Shown here: positions 8,500 to 20,938 of the stretch, in pieces
How positions within the stretch are numbered: position 1 is the stretch's first letter
Layout of the letters: every line of letters starts with the position of its first letter
Assembly: GCA_949152475.1 (NCBI GenBank)
Contig: OX424556.1
Location: 55,572,451 to 55,636,450, forward strand
DNA from: Terebella lapidaria
Lineage: Eukaryota; Annelida; Polychaeta; Terebellida; Terebellidae
Length of the DNA stretch: 64,000 bases
Direction of reading: 5' to 3'
Notes under the pieces: model-generated
Told to the model about the DNA's origin: nothing
The model's input: only the letters and a program-made list of their open reading frames with translations
The model's database searches: none
Position numbers and translations under genes: made by a program

Positions 8500-11480
8500 A
8501 AGATATGGGCATGGATTCCAATTCTGCAGAGATCTACTACCCTAGATTTGATCATTGAGGAAAGTCGAATGCTTTTAGCTCACTTAAAGATAATTACTTC
8601 CCTTGATAAGTGACCCCACCATCATGGAAATACCTTGACGTTTCTATAGAATTATGTATGTAGGGGTTCTATAATATCCTCCACTCCCACTTAAAATACT
8701 CAGTTTTTTTCGAACAAAAAATGTCCGGGATGGGACCAGAAAAATGGATGGATATAAAACGCCCTTCCATTAAATTAGATTAGCTGATTCGTTCCCTTTT
8801 CATTTGCAAAGTATATTGCCTTACCGAGATCGTGACATTGTGAGATGCTTCCAGCTAATTACTTTCCAAACAAAATTCTGAATGGTGCAATTTCAACATG
8901 AACATAAATTTGCTGAATTGTGGTTTAGGCCTGAACACCATAGCAATATAATATATTTACGACTTGATGTATTGCTTCATTAAATACAGTATATTTATTA
9001 TGGTGTATACAACATAATAAATATACTATATTAACGAATTCGTACTGGGACATGAGTACTAAAGAACACACCGTGAATTTATTTGATATACTGTTATCAT
9101 AGTTACTTTGTCTGGTACTAAACAATAATTAAACCTTCCTACCACATACTACCTCGGCTCTATCAACATGTCTTGTGTGATATTGAATGATGTTATGGAA
9201 ATCCCCAGACACTAGTTTTATTAATGATGTAAGTAAAATCAGTCACAACATTTTGCAATAGAAACAAAGCCCGACCAAATAGAAATAGATATATCTCGTG
9301 ACGTCCATATCCACGTCAAAGGAAAGTAAAAGACCCACACTAATTGATTAATGTTGCTAGTGTGTTGGGTGGTTGTCATTATATTTGGTGGTTAAGTGGA
9401 TGGATGGCACCATGACACGTCCTGCTGTACTGTTCTGTAAGAAACCTCCAAATCACCTGGTGCTCAAATGTCCCTGTGAATATGCGTATTTGTATGGGAA
9501 ACGTTTATAGGTAGTGTCAACATTTTGAAGTACCAATCAGCTAACAAAACCAAGGTTACAAGTTCAGAGTGTTCAGAATGTAAGAGGTCAACAATTAGTC
9601 AGTATGAATGGCCTATCATCGGTGGTAATAGATTGATACTTACTCCAAATGGCTGGAGGTATTCGTAGACCCAGCGTAATAAAATACAAAAATGCCAGAA
9701 TACAGGAAAAGCAAAGAAAACCCATTGTGGGATTGACTGGGCGAACATGTGTTTAATATTTATATATAACAAACTGAATTAGAGATGGTCAAACATATGA
9801 ATATAAGTACTGCATGATCACTTACATCCGTGTGACATATCGTACACATAGATGATTATGAGAGGTAACGCACACAATTGAGCTGAATTCACCGGGCGAA
9901 CATTACTAAAATAAAATTTAATCTGGATAAGTTCATGATACAAATAGGAATCGTGATTATTTTTAGCACTGACGCTTTGAATGATAGTCAGAAACTTCAT
10001 GACCCAAAAACAGGCCATCTTTATCTTGTCATATGTTGGGAAAACTACACATCACACGAGACAGGATTATTATGCTTGCTGGGAGGTCTGCATGTATATC
10101 TTGTTAGCTTTCTAGTATCATTTCTTCTGTGTTTCCAATTTTGTGATTATGCAAATGGCTCATGCTGTGATATCCCATTAACACCAAATATTTATGCAAT
10201 TCCTGTCATCGCTTCAATTATGACTGATTTTGGCGCATTCACAATTTTATTAACACACGAAAGTCAGTTACTGTCACCAGATGCTACAAGCTGTTCCAAA
10301 GATAATATGCACTTTCCAGGAAATTATAAGTACAGAGTGAGTGTAACATGCAACTTAGCATTTTTTTGCATCAAACACAATATGTGTTTTGTCAAACGCA
10401 ACGAACTGCATATTGGATAAATGAATCGTGCTTCATATATACAAAAATTCGTGAAATAATAGCCAGATGGATTATTATGTCTAGAAAGTAGATCATTGTG
10501 AGTAAATCTACATCCATCTTTATTTGGTAACTTAGTGTACTGACATCAGTTACGCTTCTTCTCACATTGGACTAAGTTCCCTGATTGTTAATCTGTCGTG
10601 ATATCGAATGATGAAATGCACTTGGACCGACACTAGCGTGTCATTAAAATGTCCCTAGATACTTCGTAATGTGCGCAATACGAAGTGTCAGAATCATGAT
10701 ACTGATTACTGTCGCCCAGATATGGTTTGAGAGTACTTATATATGTGTTAGGGTCCGTAGCTCTTCGTCTTTGTAAGCATTTGTCTGTCTGCGAATTTAA
10801 TAAGAAGGAAAGCTCAATTTTGATTATATTCGAAATAGGGCAAGCACACCACCAGGCCGTTGAAGGTTACCAGCAATTTCGAGCGTCGATTCATTAGAGC
10901 GAAAGTCGTCAAAATGATCCTCAGTTTCACATCCATTGGCCGTTTCAATAATGTCTCCTTCAATATTGTCTCCTTATATAGCTTAGATTTTTTTCAATAT
11001 ATAATGGTATTTTATATGAAAGCCATTTACGGGCTAATTTCAGATATGTAAGTAAGTTCTAAATTGATCACATAATTTTATATTAGAGTCGTCTCCCGAG
11101 GGTCGCACACACTTGTTGACAACGTATGTTTGATCTTATCGTGTACCATACAGTTTTTAATGCTGAATTGAACTAATAACAGAAGCAATTTCATGCTATA
11201 TGGGAGCACTTTGTAGGTGATGACTAACTGAACTGATCGTGGACGCTGCTGCTATATCACTGTCTAAGACACTCAAATACAAAAAAATCATGAAACCCAC
11301 TTATCATGCCATTGATATACTTCATCACACATTTCAGCGTACGTCTGTCTACATTTAACCATGAACTATAAATATTTCAATTGTAGTTAACACAATACCA
11401 ACAGTGCCATTATAAGTTCTCTGTCTACTATTAGCTCGTCATTAAAAATATAATCACAATTATTCGGGGTGTCAAGTTGC
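8500..11480 (+). repeat. Tandem-array unit 2, the most complete
   Basis: This unit shows all anchors in order: the lead segment at 8527, U at 8845, P at 9345, Q at 10,060, R at 10,600, S at 10,700 and T at 11,090. The next unit begins with the same lead segment near 11,530, so the repeat length is about 3.0 kb. It carries no large insertion and is the best reference for the array. Confidence 0.85.
10050..10350 (+). other. Exon-like Q module, best open copy
   Basis: One frame is open from before the module through GLLCLLGGLHVYLVSFLVSF, then CDYANGSCCDIP, YAIPVIASIMTDF, LTHESQLLSPDATSC and GNYKYR, and runs into AGAGTGAGTG, a good match to a splice donor. The first third is hydrophobic enough for a membrane segment. 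I do not recognise the family. The paralogue at 39,325 shares IATPV...LLTHESQ-LSPEA in an open frame, which favours coding origin. Most other copies are broken. Possibly an exon of a decayed, tandemly duplicated membrane protein. Confidence 0.35.
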
Positions 11481-13597
11481 GACATGATGCAACATGAGAA
11501 TGCTAAAGCATTGAATTCATGGGTGTGGTTTCCAAATCTGCAGAGATCTATTACCCTAGGCTTGATTATTGAGAAAAATCGAATGTTTTTATCTCCCTTA
11601 AAGATAATATCAGTTCCCTTGATAAGTAACCCGACCATCAAAGGTTTGCACGAAAGTTTCTATAAAATTTGTATGTTTGGGTTTTACAATATATTCAACT
11701 CCCATTCAAACTGCTCAGTTTTTTCGAACAAAAAAAAATTTGTCCAAGATGAGACCAGACAGTAGGTTTGTTCATGACATTGACACCCTAATATTAAATT
11801 ATATGAGATGATTCGTTTCCTTTCATTCGTAAAATTTATTGCCTCACAGAGATTACTGTAGAAATATTTGCAGCTGGAAATATTTGCGATTTGTTTGTCC
11901 AGACAAATTTGCGGAGATTTAAGTTAGCATCTTTAACTGCCAATTTTGTATATGGAAAACACATATTTACAGATTTCATTTTGCAATTGAAAACAAACAA
12001 AACAAACAAAATAAATTGACAACAAATACTTATTTTTTCACAGTATGAACATTGTGAAATGCTTCTAGTGCTAATCTGGTTTACTTCTTTACAGGAAACA
12101 TAAATTCTAAATTGTGTAATGTCATGGAAATCGTAATATATAACCCTTGGTTATGGTTGAGTCCTGGACATCATAGTCAGGTTAGGATTTGAGAAAACAA
12201 TCAGGAAGAACGAAGGACCAATTTGATTGGAACAGAATATGTTGGTGTGGGGTCTGGGACCCTCCTGGGGCCCCAGAAGCTGACGGTTGCTCCGTTGAAA
12301 GTTCTTAACATTCATTTGGGCCCTGATTATGTCATCTGAATTACATGTTTTGTCCACAACATAGATATGAAGTTGGTCAATCAAAATAATTCATAGCAAA
12401 AGTATATGGCAACACGGTGCAACGCTGTTGAATTTTTGGTATTGATATAACCATTGTGGATTATCGCAGAGCGTGATTCTTACATGAGATATAATATATC
12501 AAATTACCAACCGGTTAGTATATCGCTTATTGAGGTCTGCGCCAGCAGAGCGTATTACTTCCCGTGTATTGGGCAATCACAGAGCGTGATTCTTACATGA
12601 GGTACAATATTAACAGATTGATAATTGATACTTAATATCAGAACATACTATATTCACAGTATGTTGAACATACTTTGAATATATCTGATATGGCCTTTGT
12701 GATTTGTGAAACAGCTCATAATCGTTATCATTCTTATAGTCTGGTAATAACCAATAATCATACCTTTCTACCACATACTAACCCAGCCCTATCAATATTG
12801 AATGATGTTATGGATCTGCCCAGACACTGATTTTGTACTGACATATCTCATGGCCTCCATATCCACATCAATGTAAAATAACGAACCACACTAATTGAAT
12901 AATGTTACTAGTGTGTCGGGTGGTTGTCATTATATTTGGTGGTTATGTGGATGAACGGCACCATGACATGTCCTGCTATACTGTTTCTGTAGGATATTTG
13001 GACGTGTCCTCCCAAAAGATCAACACATTTCAATACTGTAAACTTTTTAAGTACGTACTCATACCAAAGTCACAATTTTACACAGATAAAAGCTTTTCAG
13101 CAGCTTTGTTTCTGACAATTATACCTATTTTTAGTTAAAAAGTCCAGCAGCCAAAGTCAAGATCAAAAGTTCAAAACCTTCAATGTCAACAATGTCAGTA
13201 CATTTCGAACCTTTTGAGTGATTCATGGCGTTCAAATGCTAATAGTCTCCAAATTATATCTCTGGACCCAGCGTACTAAAATAAAATATATACAAATGCA
13301 AGAGTACAGAAAATGCACGAAAAAATCACAGCGGAAATGACTGGGCAGAAAATGCACAAAAACCCACAGCGGGACTGACTGGACAAACGTTAATTCATAT
13401 TGGAAAATTCAATTAGAGATGACCAACTATCTGAATATATTCCATGCATGATCACATATATCGATGTCCATGATATATCATAGACATAGATGATAATCAT
13501 AGGTACACACACAATTCAGCAAACCTAATTCACTGAGCGAACATTACTTGAAGACAAAATCACTCTGGAGAAGTTCATGATGAAATAGAAATCTTGA

Positions 13598-13625
13598 TTA
13601 TTTCGGGACTAATGTTTGTTTAAAG
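13598..13625 (+). repeat. Target-site duplication, left copy
   Basis: 28 bp starting ttatttcgggacta and ending tttgtttaaag, repeated with one substitution at 15,640-15,667 immediately after the poly(A) tail. Confidence 0.95.
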
Positions 13626-15225
13626 GCGACCCCTTATCCCCGTATCTTTTTATACTTGCAATTGAGCCATTAGCTATGTCCATAAAAAATAACAAGTTAA
13701 TCAAGGGATTGAAGGTAAATAGTCTTGAGGTAAAAATTGGACAATATGCCGACGACACTTTTCTTATTCTTGACGGGTCAGATGACAGTATTCGTAACAC
13801 TTTTAATACACTAAGGGAATTTGCTAATGTGTCGGGGCTGAGGATAAATGCGGAAAAAACTCAAATGGTATATCTAGGGGGGGAACAAACTACAAAAAAC
13901 TACAAAATGCCCGGAATTATCTTTAAATTGGGTGGAGGAGTTTACACTTCTGGGGATAAAATTTTCAACCAATCTTGATTGGGTGGTACTGTATAATTAT
14001 AAGAAAGCGATTGACAAAATGAAAAGTGTATTGAAAATACATGCCAAACGTAATTTAACATTGATGGGTAAGGTCACTATTATAAAATAATTAGCTATTC
14101 CACAATTAGTACACATACTATCAGTGTTACCGTCCCCAAATAAACAACAAATTAAAGATATATATGACGTTCTTAAATCTTAAATCTTATTTGGGATGGG
14201 AAGATCTAAAATTGCATGGTCAAAATTAACCCTCAGTCATGAACAGGGCGGTCTCAATTTAACAGATCTGGATGTTTTTTTCGGGGCATTAAAAATTAGC
14301 TGGGTAAAAAGAATACAATCCCCGGGATCGTGGCAAATGTTATTTGAGGAAACCATCTGTGGAAATAGGAATATGTTGTGGGAACTTGATAAAAAATCTC
14401 TTCCAAATATAAAGGGAAGAACACACAATAGATTTTGGAAAGAAGTTTTGGAATACTGGATCAATTTTCTATATGAAGACATGCATGTTGACACTATTAG
14501 AAACATAATGAATTACCCAATTTGGGATAGTTTCTGGAACAATAACTTAAATGTAAATGCCGATAGAAATAATTTATTATCAGGGAATATCATTTATGTA
14601 AAAGACCTAGTTACAGAAACTGGACGTTTCTATACATACACAGAATTCAAACAAATTACACAAACAAAAATAACATTTCTTGACTATCATGCTATGATTA
14701 AATCTATCCCCATTAACTGGAAAGATATAATGGTTTCTAACCAAATAGTTAAATCTGAGTGTGTCCTAACAACTAACCCTGTAGAGATTGTAAGAAATAC
14801 CCCTAAACCAACAAAGTATGTGTAAAAACAAATTATGAAAAGAGTGAAAATAATCAATACAAATGAACACAAATGGGAAGAAATTTTCCAACATAGCCTA
14901 GATTGGACATTTATCCACTCTCTACCACACTTTTGTACATTATATCCCAAATTGCAAGATTTTCAATTCAAAATTTTACACAGAATCCTTCCATGTAATA
15001 AACATCTATTTATTTATAAGTTACGTGATTCAGATAAATGCTACTTCTGTGGCAATGATATAGAAACATAATGTCATCTGTTTCATGACTGTACCATAAT
15101 AAAAAGCTTCTGGAGAGAAGCCAGTGACTGGTTTGGCCCAGAGATAAATCTATACCAGTATATTAGTAGGGAAAATATTGTTTTGGGAACGAAAGTTGAG
15201 AAAAAACTTGATATTGATAAATAAT
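13626..15225 (+). pseudogene. LINE ORF2 remnant: reverse transcriptase and C-terminus
   Basis: The gene would encode the LINE replication protein. What remains are RT motifs B to the thumb: GDPLSPYLFILAIEPL at the start, QYADDTFLILDG with the catalytic YADD at 13,745-13,756, and GLRINAEKTQMVYLGG. A frame change follows near 13,975. A 14,196-14,825 segment carries WSKLTLSHEQGGLNLTDL, typical of L1/Tx1 C-termini. After a stop near 14,823 a third segment has LPHFCTLYPKLQDFQFK and a zinc-knuckle pattern CYFCGN...HLFHDC with one in-frame stop. Endonuclease and N-terminal RT are absent. The clade call rests on motif style and could be refined by a tree. Confidence 0.9.
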
Positions 15226-15596
15226 TTGTTGTTGTTAGGAAAAAAGTTTATATATAATACTAGATGAAATCATGTTTCAATTTGGAAATGCATATAGAAA
15301 AGAATAGTACGATTAAGAAGAAAAGTAATTTCAATTTATGTCTAAAATGGGCACTTTTGAAAGACCAACTGATGTGATATGCAAAATAGTGCCTCTCTTT
15401 TTTAATGTATCCCCTGGCAGAGGAAGTTGATGATATGATAGAATTGTATATAATAATTGTAGAGTGTAAAGTGTATAAGTGCAAAATGCCAACTAGCTAC
15501 ATAATGTGTGTAGATGTATGTTCTTTTTCTCATTTTCTTTTTTGGATCAGATAGGAGCATTCAAATATATGAACATTTGTGTATGTGAATTTTGTT

Positions 15597-15602
15597 AATA
15601 AA
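15597..15602 (+). terminator. Polyadenylation signal of the LINE
   Basis: AATAAA lies 11 bases before the 26-base A tail that begins at 15,614, the usual spacing for a polyadenylated LINE transcript. Confidence 0.75.
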
Positions 15603-15639
15603 CCTTAAAAAGCAAAAAAAAAAAAAAAAAAAAAAAAAA

Positions 15640-15667
15640 TTATTTCGGGACTATTGTTTGTTTAAAG
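15640..15667 (+). repeat. Target-site duplication, right copy
   Basis: Right partner of the 28-bp duplication. One base differs from the left copy (A to T at position 15). It follows the A tail directly. Confidence 0.95.
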
Positions 15668-17559
15668 CTATAATCACTTTTAGAATTGACAAAATGTATT
15701 TATTCTGTAGTAGCTTTGTTTTGTATAGAATGAGAAATTGTACAAATTTGGGTCTGAAATATGTATTACGTGCCTAAATACAGTTGCCAAATCAAGAAAG
15801 CTAAATTTGGCTGATTTTGAAATAGATTCCTAACTTTAACAGTGAGGGACTTTATGACCCAATACTAGTTCCTGTTTCATTGTGCCATGTCATGCATTGC
15901 GAAAACTGAACAGGGCATCTACGAGACAAGAATATTATGTTTAGAGGGAGGTCTGCATGTATATCCTGTTAGCTTTCTATGTATCATGTGTGTGTCAGTG
16001 TTTTTAATTTTGTGATTATGTAAAAGGCTCATGCGGCGATACCCCTTTAATATCAGACAGGTATTGGATTCCCTGCCATCGCATTAATCATGACTGACAT
16101 TAACATTTTTGTTGTCACAAGAAAGTCACTCACTTTCATCAGATGATACCAACTGTGTCATATAATACACACGTTCCAGAAAATTATGGATAGTGATTGT
16201 AAATTCTGACCATCGTAGGATGAGTTTGAACATGATTCTTTGCAGTTAATCTCACATATGGCATGTCAAAAACAAAACGAATTCAGCACAAGATGAACAG
16301 TTTATTGGATTTATGAATCCTATTTCATCATAAAACGCTCGTGAAATAATAGCCAGGTAGATCATTGCGTCTACAAAGTAGATTTGATGATAATTCGATA
16401 TTATATATTGTCGTCTTGTGAAACATCACTTGTGGTTGATAATGATTGGTTTGCAAAAAAAGAAAAACACAACCTTATGAGTAAATCTTTGTCCATGTTT
16501 GTCCTTAAAATTAGTGTACTAAATATTAATTTAATTTCTTCTTTTAGTGAACCAATTTCCCCAATTCCCAATCGGTCATAATATCGAATGATGTAATGTA
16601 ACTGGACCGAATCTAGTGTATCATAATTATATCTTTTATAGTTCGCAATCTGCCACATATGACGTTTTAGAACCCTGGTAATAATTACTTTCGCCCAGTC
16701 TGTTTGGCAAATGCAAGAAAAAGGAAAGCCCAATCGACGTGTAAATTATAGCAATGAATTGGTACCACCATGAGCAACCTCTCTGATATATTCAAAATAG
16801 GGCAAGCATGGTCACCAAGGCCGTTGTAGCTCACCAACAATTCCGAGTGTCATTCTGGTTAGAGGGTAAATCGTTAAAAATGATCCTAAAGCCCTCGTCT
16901 TCAGGTTCAAATCCAGAGACCGATTCAAACATTTCACTCAAGGTCATACGATGTCATAAGTTATTCATTGTTGCCAAAAGATGAGGAATACATGAACTCC
17001 TTATATGCTCATTATGCAAACTCCAACTAGTCTTCTATATTTTCTACTCATATTTAGCTCATATATAGATTTGTCTCGGTGAAGAATAGTGGTTTCTTTG
17101 AAGCTATTTATGGATTAATTCCAGATACACAAGTAGGTCCACATTGATAACATACTTGACAGAATGACAGAATCGAATGACAGAATTCTATGACAGAATC
17201 GTCCCCTGAGGGAGGACCCATTTTGGCAATTAATGCAAATAAATCGCTCTGATCTTATACCATACACTACCCTATGCATTGTAGGTGATCACTATCTGAA
17301 CTGACAGTCTACCCTGCAGCACTTTTATAATGTTTTATTAGGTTTTATAATGTGAAACCCTTTGTTTCCTTATTTCAGTTTTTCGTCTGCAATTCACTTG
17401 CTGTAATTCAACAGTTTCTATTGAGGGGCATTTCTAATTAATTGCGAATGACGTTTTCCCCCCTCCTGTCTCATTCTAAAGCTTTTGATGTGGTGATAAT
17501 AAGTTTTTTTCTGGCAAATAGAACATGCGTTAATATATTATGGATGCAACTGTGTTGTA

Positions 17560-18330
17560 TGTAGAATTTGAAATAGCAAAGGAATGGTAATGAAGTTGAG
17601 TTTCAGATCAGCGAAATAATATTATTGATCTATACCACTGACGGAATATTGGGTCACATTAAAAAGGACCACATAATGGATATTTACCTACAATTATAAC
17701 AAAGCATTTCTGTGTCAGAAACATCTTGCCATAATCAGAATCGTCCACAGCGGTTCCTATTCGAATACAGAGATTGGGGTGGAAAATGTAAATTAAAACT
17801 AACCAATCAGATGCGTGTATTTGATCAAACTACATGGAGATGCAAATCATCCTGGCACCACCCAGCCGGGAAATCGCTAACATCGAAAATAAACCACGTT
17901 TGTTTAGATCATATACATTGAGGATTGAAAGAAAATAATACCTTTGCAGATCTATAGGCCAAATAAAATATACCAGTAACTGGCTGATATGACATGAATG
18001 CCAATTGATGAACAACCATGAGTGTGTCTCGGTATCGGACATGCATATCCCCGGTGGAAATGCTTGGAGAACAGATGTACGAATACTCCTTATAATACCT
18101 AGGATCCGTGTGCGGTTATGGGTTAAATTTAAATAATGGGTGAGCCAAAATGTTATTCTGATAAATCACGCCCGGGTAGTAAAAAACTAACTTTCGATGT
18201 GCCATGAACATCTAGTGAAGATTTCAAGGTTCAAAGTTTGCCAAGGTCAACCCAATTTATAAGTTATATGATTCTGACAGATCATATTTCATAATATTTC
18301 ATGCTTCTCACTGATTCAACCCCTGCAACG
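17560..18330. other. No recognisable gene
   Basis: Linker between array unit 3 and the next Q module. Two short overlapping open frames on opposite strands (about 17,710-18,040) show no domain and no counterpart in other units. Nothing else is supported. Confidence 0.4.
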
Positions 18331-19079
18331 TCTTGAAAGCAGGTCTGCAGACATCTCGTTTGCTTTCTAGATACCACGTCTTCAGTGTCTTCCATTCCAT
18401 GAATACGTGATTTTCATCAGACAAATGGTCCATGCTTCGCAAATCCCATTGACACAAGCTCCTTGTGGTAATTCCTGCCATTATAATGATAATGCCCGAC
18501 ATGTAGTCTCGTCTATAATCTCGTGGACCTCAGACAGTCAGTTATTGTCATGTAACACTGCTACGACAGAAAATTGAGACCTGAATTTTGACGGGGTAGA
18601 CAAGGGCAGTATTACAAACTAGACAGAGGATTCCGGGCAAATTAGTTATACGAGGCATATTATATATATTTTGATAAGATTCCAACTCGTGGTACCGCAC
18701 TTGCTATCTGGTCAATTCATATTGTATCAGATACAAGTCCAAATGCATGACATCTGCAGCTTCTGCTATCGTCAAAACCATACGTCGACATGTAACCTCA
18801 TCTTGCCAACAATCCTGCTGGCATTGGAAAATTGACCATATACCTTGTCTAATAACATGTACCTTAGGAAATCTGATATGGATAATGATGATTACTAAAT
18901 CTTGGACATAATAATATAGACTATGATGAAATATTAGACTATCACGAGCAGAAGTAAAATGTCAGGTTTATCAGGATACTTGCAATTTATAATGTGCGTG
19001 GCTAAACATTAACGATATCAACACATGAGAAACTGCATATTGCATGAATAAATCATACCCAACTATATTTTTAGTGAAA

Positions 19080-20607
19080 TGCTTTGCAGGTATTTCTGTG
19101 TATAAACTAACTCATAGCATTAGTGACATGTTTTGCATGAGTGATGAGTCTGTTTTGTTCTGTGACACACCTTTTCTGAGATACAAAAAACAAACAAACA
19201 AAATGCTGACTCAAAAAAAAATTCCGGGTCAGGGTCAAAGTTCATCCTCAATACCCCAAACACATGTTTGTGTAGGACCACGACTCCGAAAATAACGTCA
19301 GCTTTGCTTTACAATACACTGTTTCTGAGATACCGATGAAAATGAAAAATTTTGAATGAGCAATTTCAAGTCAATGTCAAAGTTCATCCTCAATAAGCAT
19401 AAGACATATTTGTCCAGGGCGAAGAGTCCGAACATAATGTCTGTTTCCCTCTTTGACGCACCTTTTCAAGATATTGACGAAAATGAAAAACTTCGACTCA
19501 GCGAAAAAAATAATAATGTCAAGGTCGAAGGTCATCGCTAATACCCTTCAGACATGTTTTTCTAAGGTGACGATTCCGAAAATAAAGTATGTTTTGCTCT
19601 AAGACGCATCATTTCCAAGATATCAAAGACACGAGAAATGCTGACTCAGTAAGAAAATTTCATTCCAAATATTTCGCAAGACATGTTTGTTTAGGGCAAC
19701 GAGTCCAAAAATAACGTCCGTTTTGCTCTACGATGCACGGTTTTTGATATATGCAGGAAGCCTCAAGGGTGAATCAGCAAAAATTCTTTCGAGCTCTAGG
19801 TCAGAGGTTGTTTAACAAATTGATCCCGAATCAATAGGGTTTTTCTCTGGTGTGCAATTTGCAGTCATTGCATGCAGACATTTTGAATTATCGTCCGGAA
19901 ACCAAGTCTCAAAATCAACTTTGTTTTCATAGTCACAGGCCTCATGGACATGGCTCAAAAAGTATACAGCACATTTACTCAATATCCCTGAGCAGCACTT
20001 GCTTGATTCCCGCCTACAGCTTGGTACTAGTCCAAGCAAAAAACAGTCACCGAACGGTCTGAAAACCCGGGATATTCGTGTTGGGCCATAATCTCATGAA
20101 ATTCAGTGTTTATGTGCCAATGTGTCAGAGCCATGGGGGACCATCATAGGCATTCTTTGGAAACATTTTTAGTATTCTACATTGAATAGTATGGATACAG
20201 TTGATATATTTCCCAGTTTGATATCCAAATATGACAGATTTCTGGCAACCTTTACCTGGGTCAGCCAACTGCTCTCAAGCATGATTTAAAAAAAAAATCC
20301 TGCTTTTCTCTGAAAAATATTATCCTTGATGAAAATTTGTCTCAGACAGTTGATTTGATCAGCTATCTCAGGTTAATAATGTTGCCTGTAACAATTTATA
20401 CCCATCTACTGATGATGGTTATATCACCGATTTATGTCATCGCTAGTACAGTGCTTTGCACGGGACAGAAAGAGCAGTAGTGAGAGTTCAAGACGATCCG
20501 TTCAGGCGTTCTTGAGTTATTGCACTGAAACGAAAACGCTGGAAGAAGAAGAAAAAAACAACAACAATGCTAGAACCATCAAGGCATTTCTTTCGAAATG
20601 CTCTAAT
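19080..20607 (+). mobile_element. Hairpin-ended element H with ~140-bp internal repeats
   Basis: The uninterrupted paralogue at 32,940-32,995 shows this ~1.5 kb is an insertion. Inside are about four units of 128-146 bp, each with a 'gagtccgaaaataacgtc'-type core (near 19,285, 19,425, 19,570 and 19,700). The right end is a GGCATTTC/GAAATGC hairpin (20,583-20,602). A short inverted relative at 1790-2105 shares both ends. No transposase is seen. The superfamily is unassigned. Confidence 0.75.
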
Positions 20608-20840
20608 AACCCCCATGTATATGATTGCATCTAGAAAGTAGAGGAATTAATATTTTCATCAATATGATGTTCTGTGTTCTTGTGAAATAGTTATGTTGGT
20701 TGACACTGATGTGCTTCTAGACACACAAAACACAGCCTTGTGGAACCAACAGTCTGTGTCTTCGTCCAACAGAATAAGGTCCCCAACTCCCATCTGTCGT
20801 GATATTCAATGATAATGCAACTGAATGGATAATAGTGTGC

Positions 20841-20938
20841 CATCATTATGACCCGAGCATAGTGTGCAATCATTATGACGCGAGCATAGTCTGCCATCAT
20901 TATGACCCGAGCATAGTATGTCATCATTATGACCCGCA
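20841..20938 (+). repeat. 27-bp tandem repeat, ~3.6 copies
   Basis: Unit catcattatgacccgagcat plus agtgtgc, repeated with few changes. The minus strand reads as 9-residue repeats (ARVIMMAHY), a by-product of the period. The sequence corresponds to a single copy in the R anchor elsewhere. Confidence 0.9.

Larger units (their letters stand above)
13626..15639 (+). mobile_element. 5'-truncated L1/Tx1-like LINE
   Basis: About 2.0 kb of the 3' part of a LINE. It begins inside the reverse transcriptase at the GDPLSP motif, continues through YADD and the C-terminal region to a 3' UTR, then an AATAAA signal and a 26-A tail (15,614-15,639). A 28-bp direct repeat with one mismatch brackets it, the hallmark of target-primed insertion with 5' truncation. 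The near-identical flanks indicate a younger insertion than the surrounding array. Confidence 0.93.
11480..17560 (+). repeat. Tandem-array unit 3, interrupted by a LINE
   Basis: Lead segment at 11,530, U near 12,050, P at 12,897, Q at 15,930, R at 16,575, S at 16,670 and T near 17,200. Removing the LINE at 13,626-15,639 and one target copy restores a length close to unit 2. The Q module here (15,925-16,195) has lost its frame. The stretch 11,850-12,050 contains (AAAC)n-like simple sequence and nothing else I recognise. Confidence 0.8.

Noticed and set aside
15592-15777. Open frame with a poly-lysine run
   Set aside because: It reads the LINE poly(A) tail and flanking array DNA.
19080-20607. 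Helitron, because the end hairpin is followed by CTAA
   Set aside because: The inverted relative at 1790 does not keep CTRR at that place, the other end lacks a clear TC start, and both ends share a short inverted motif instead.
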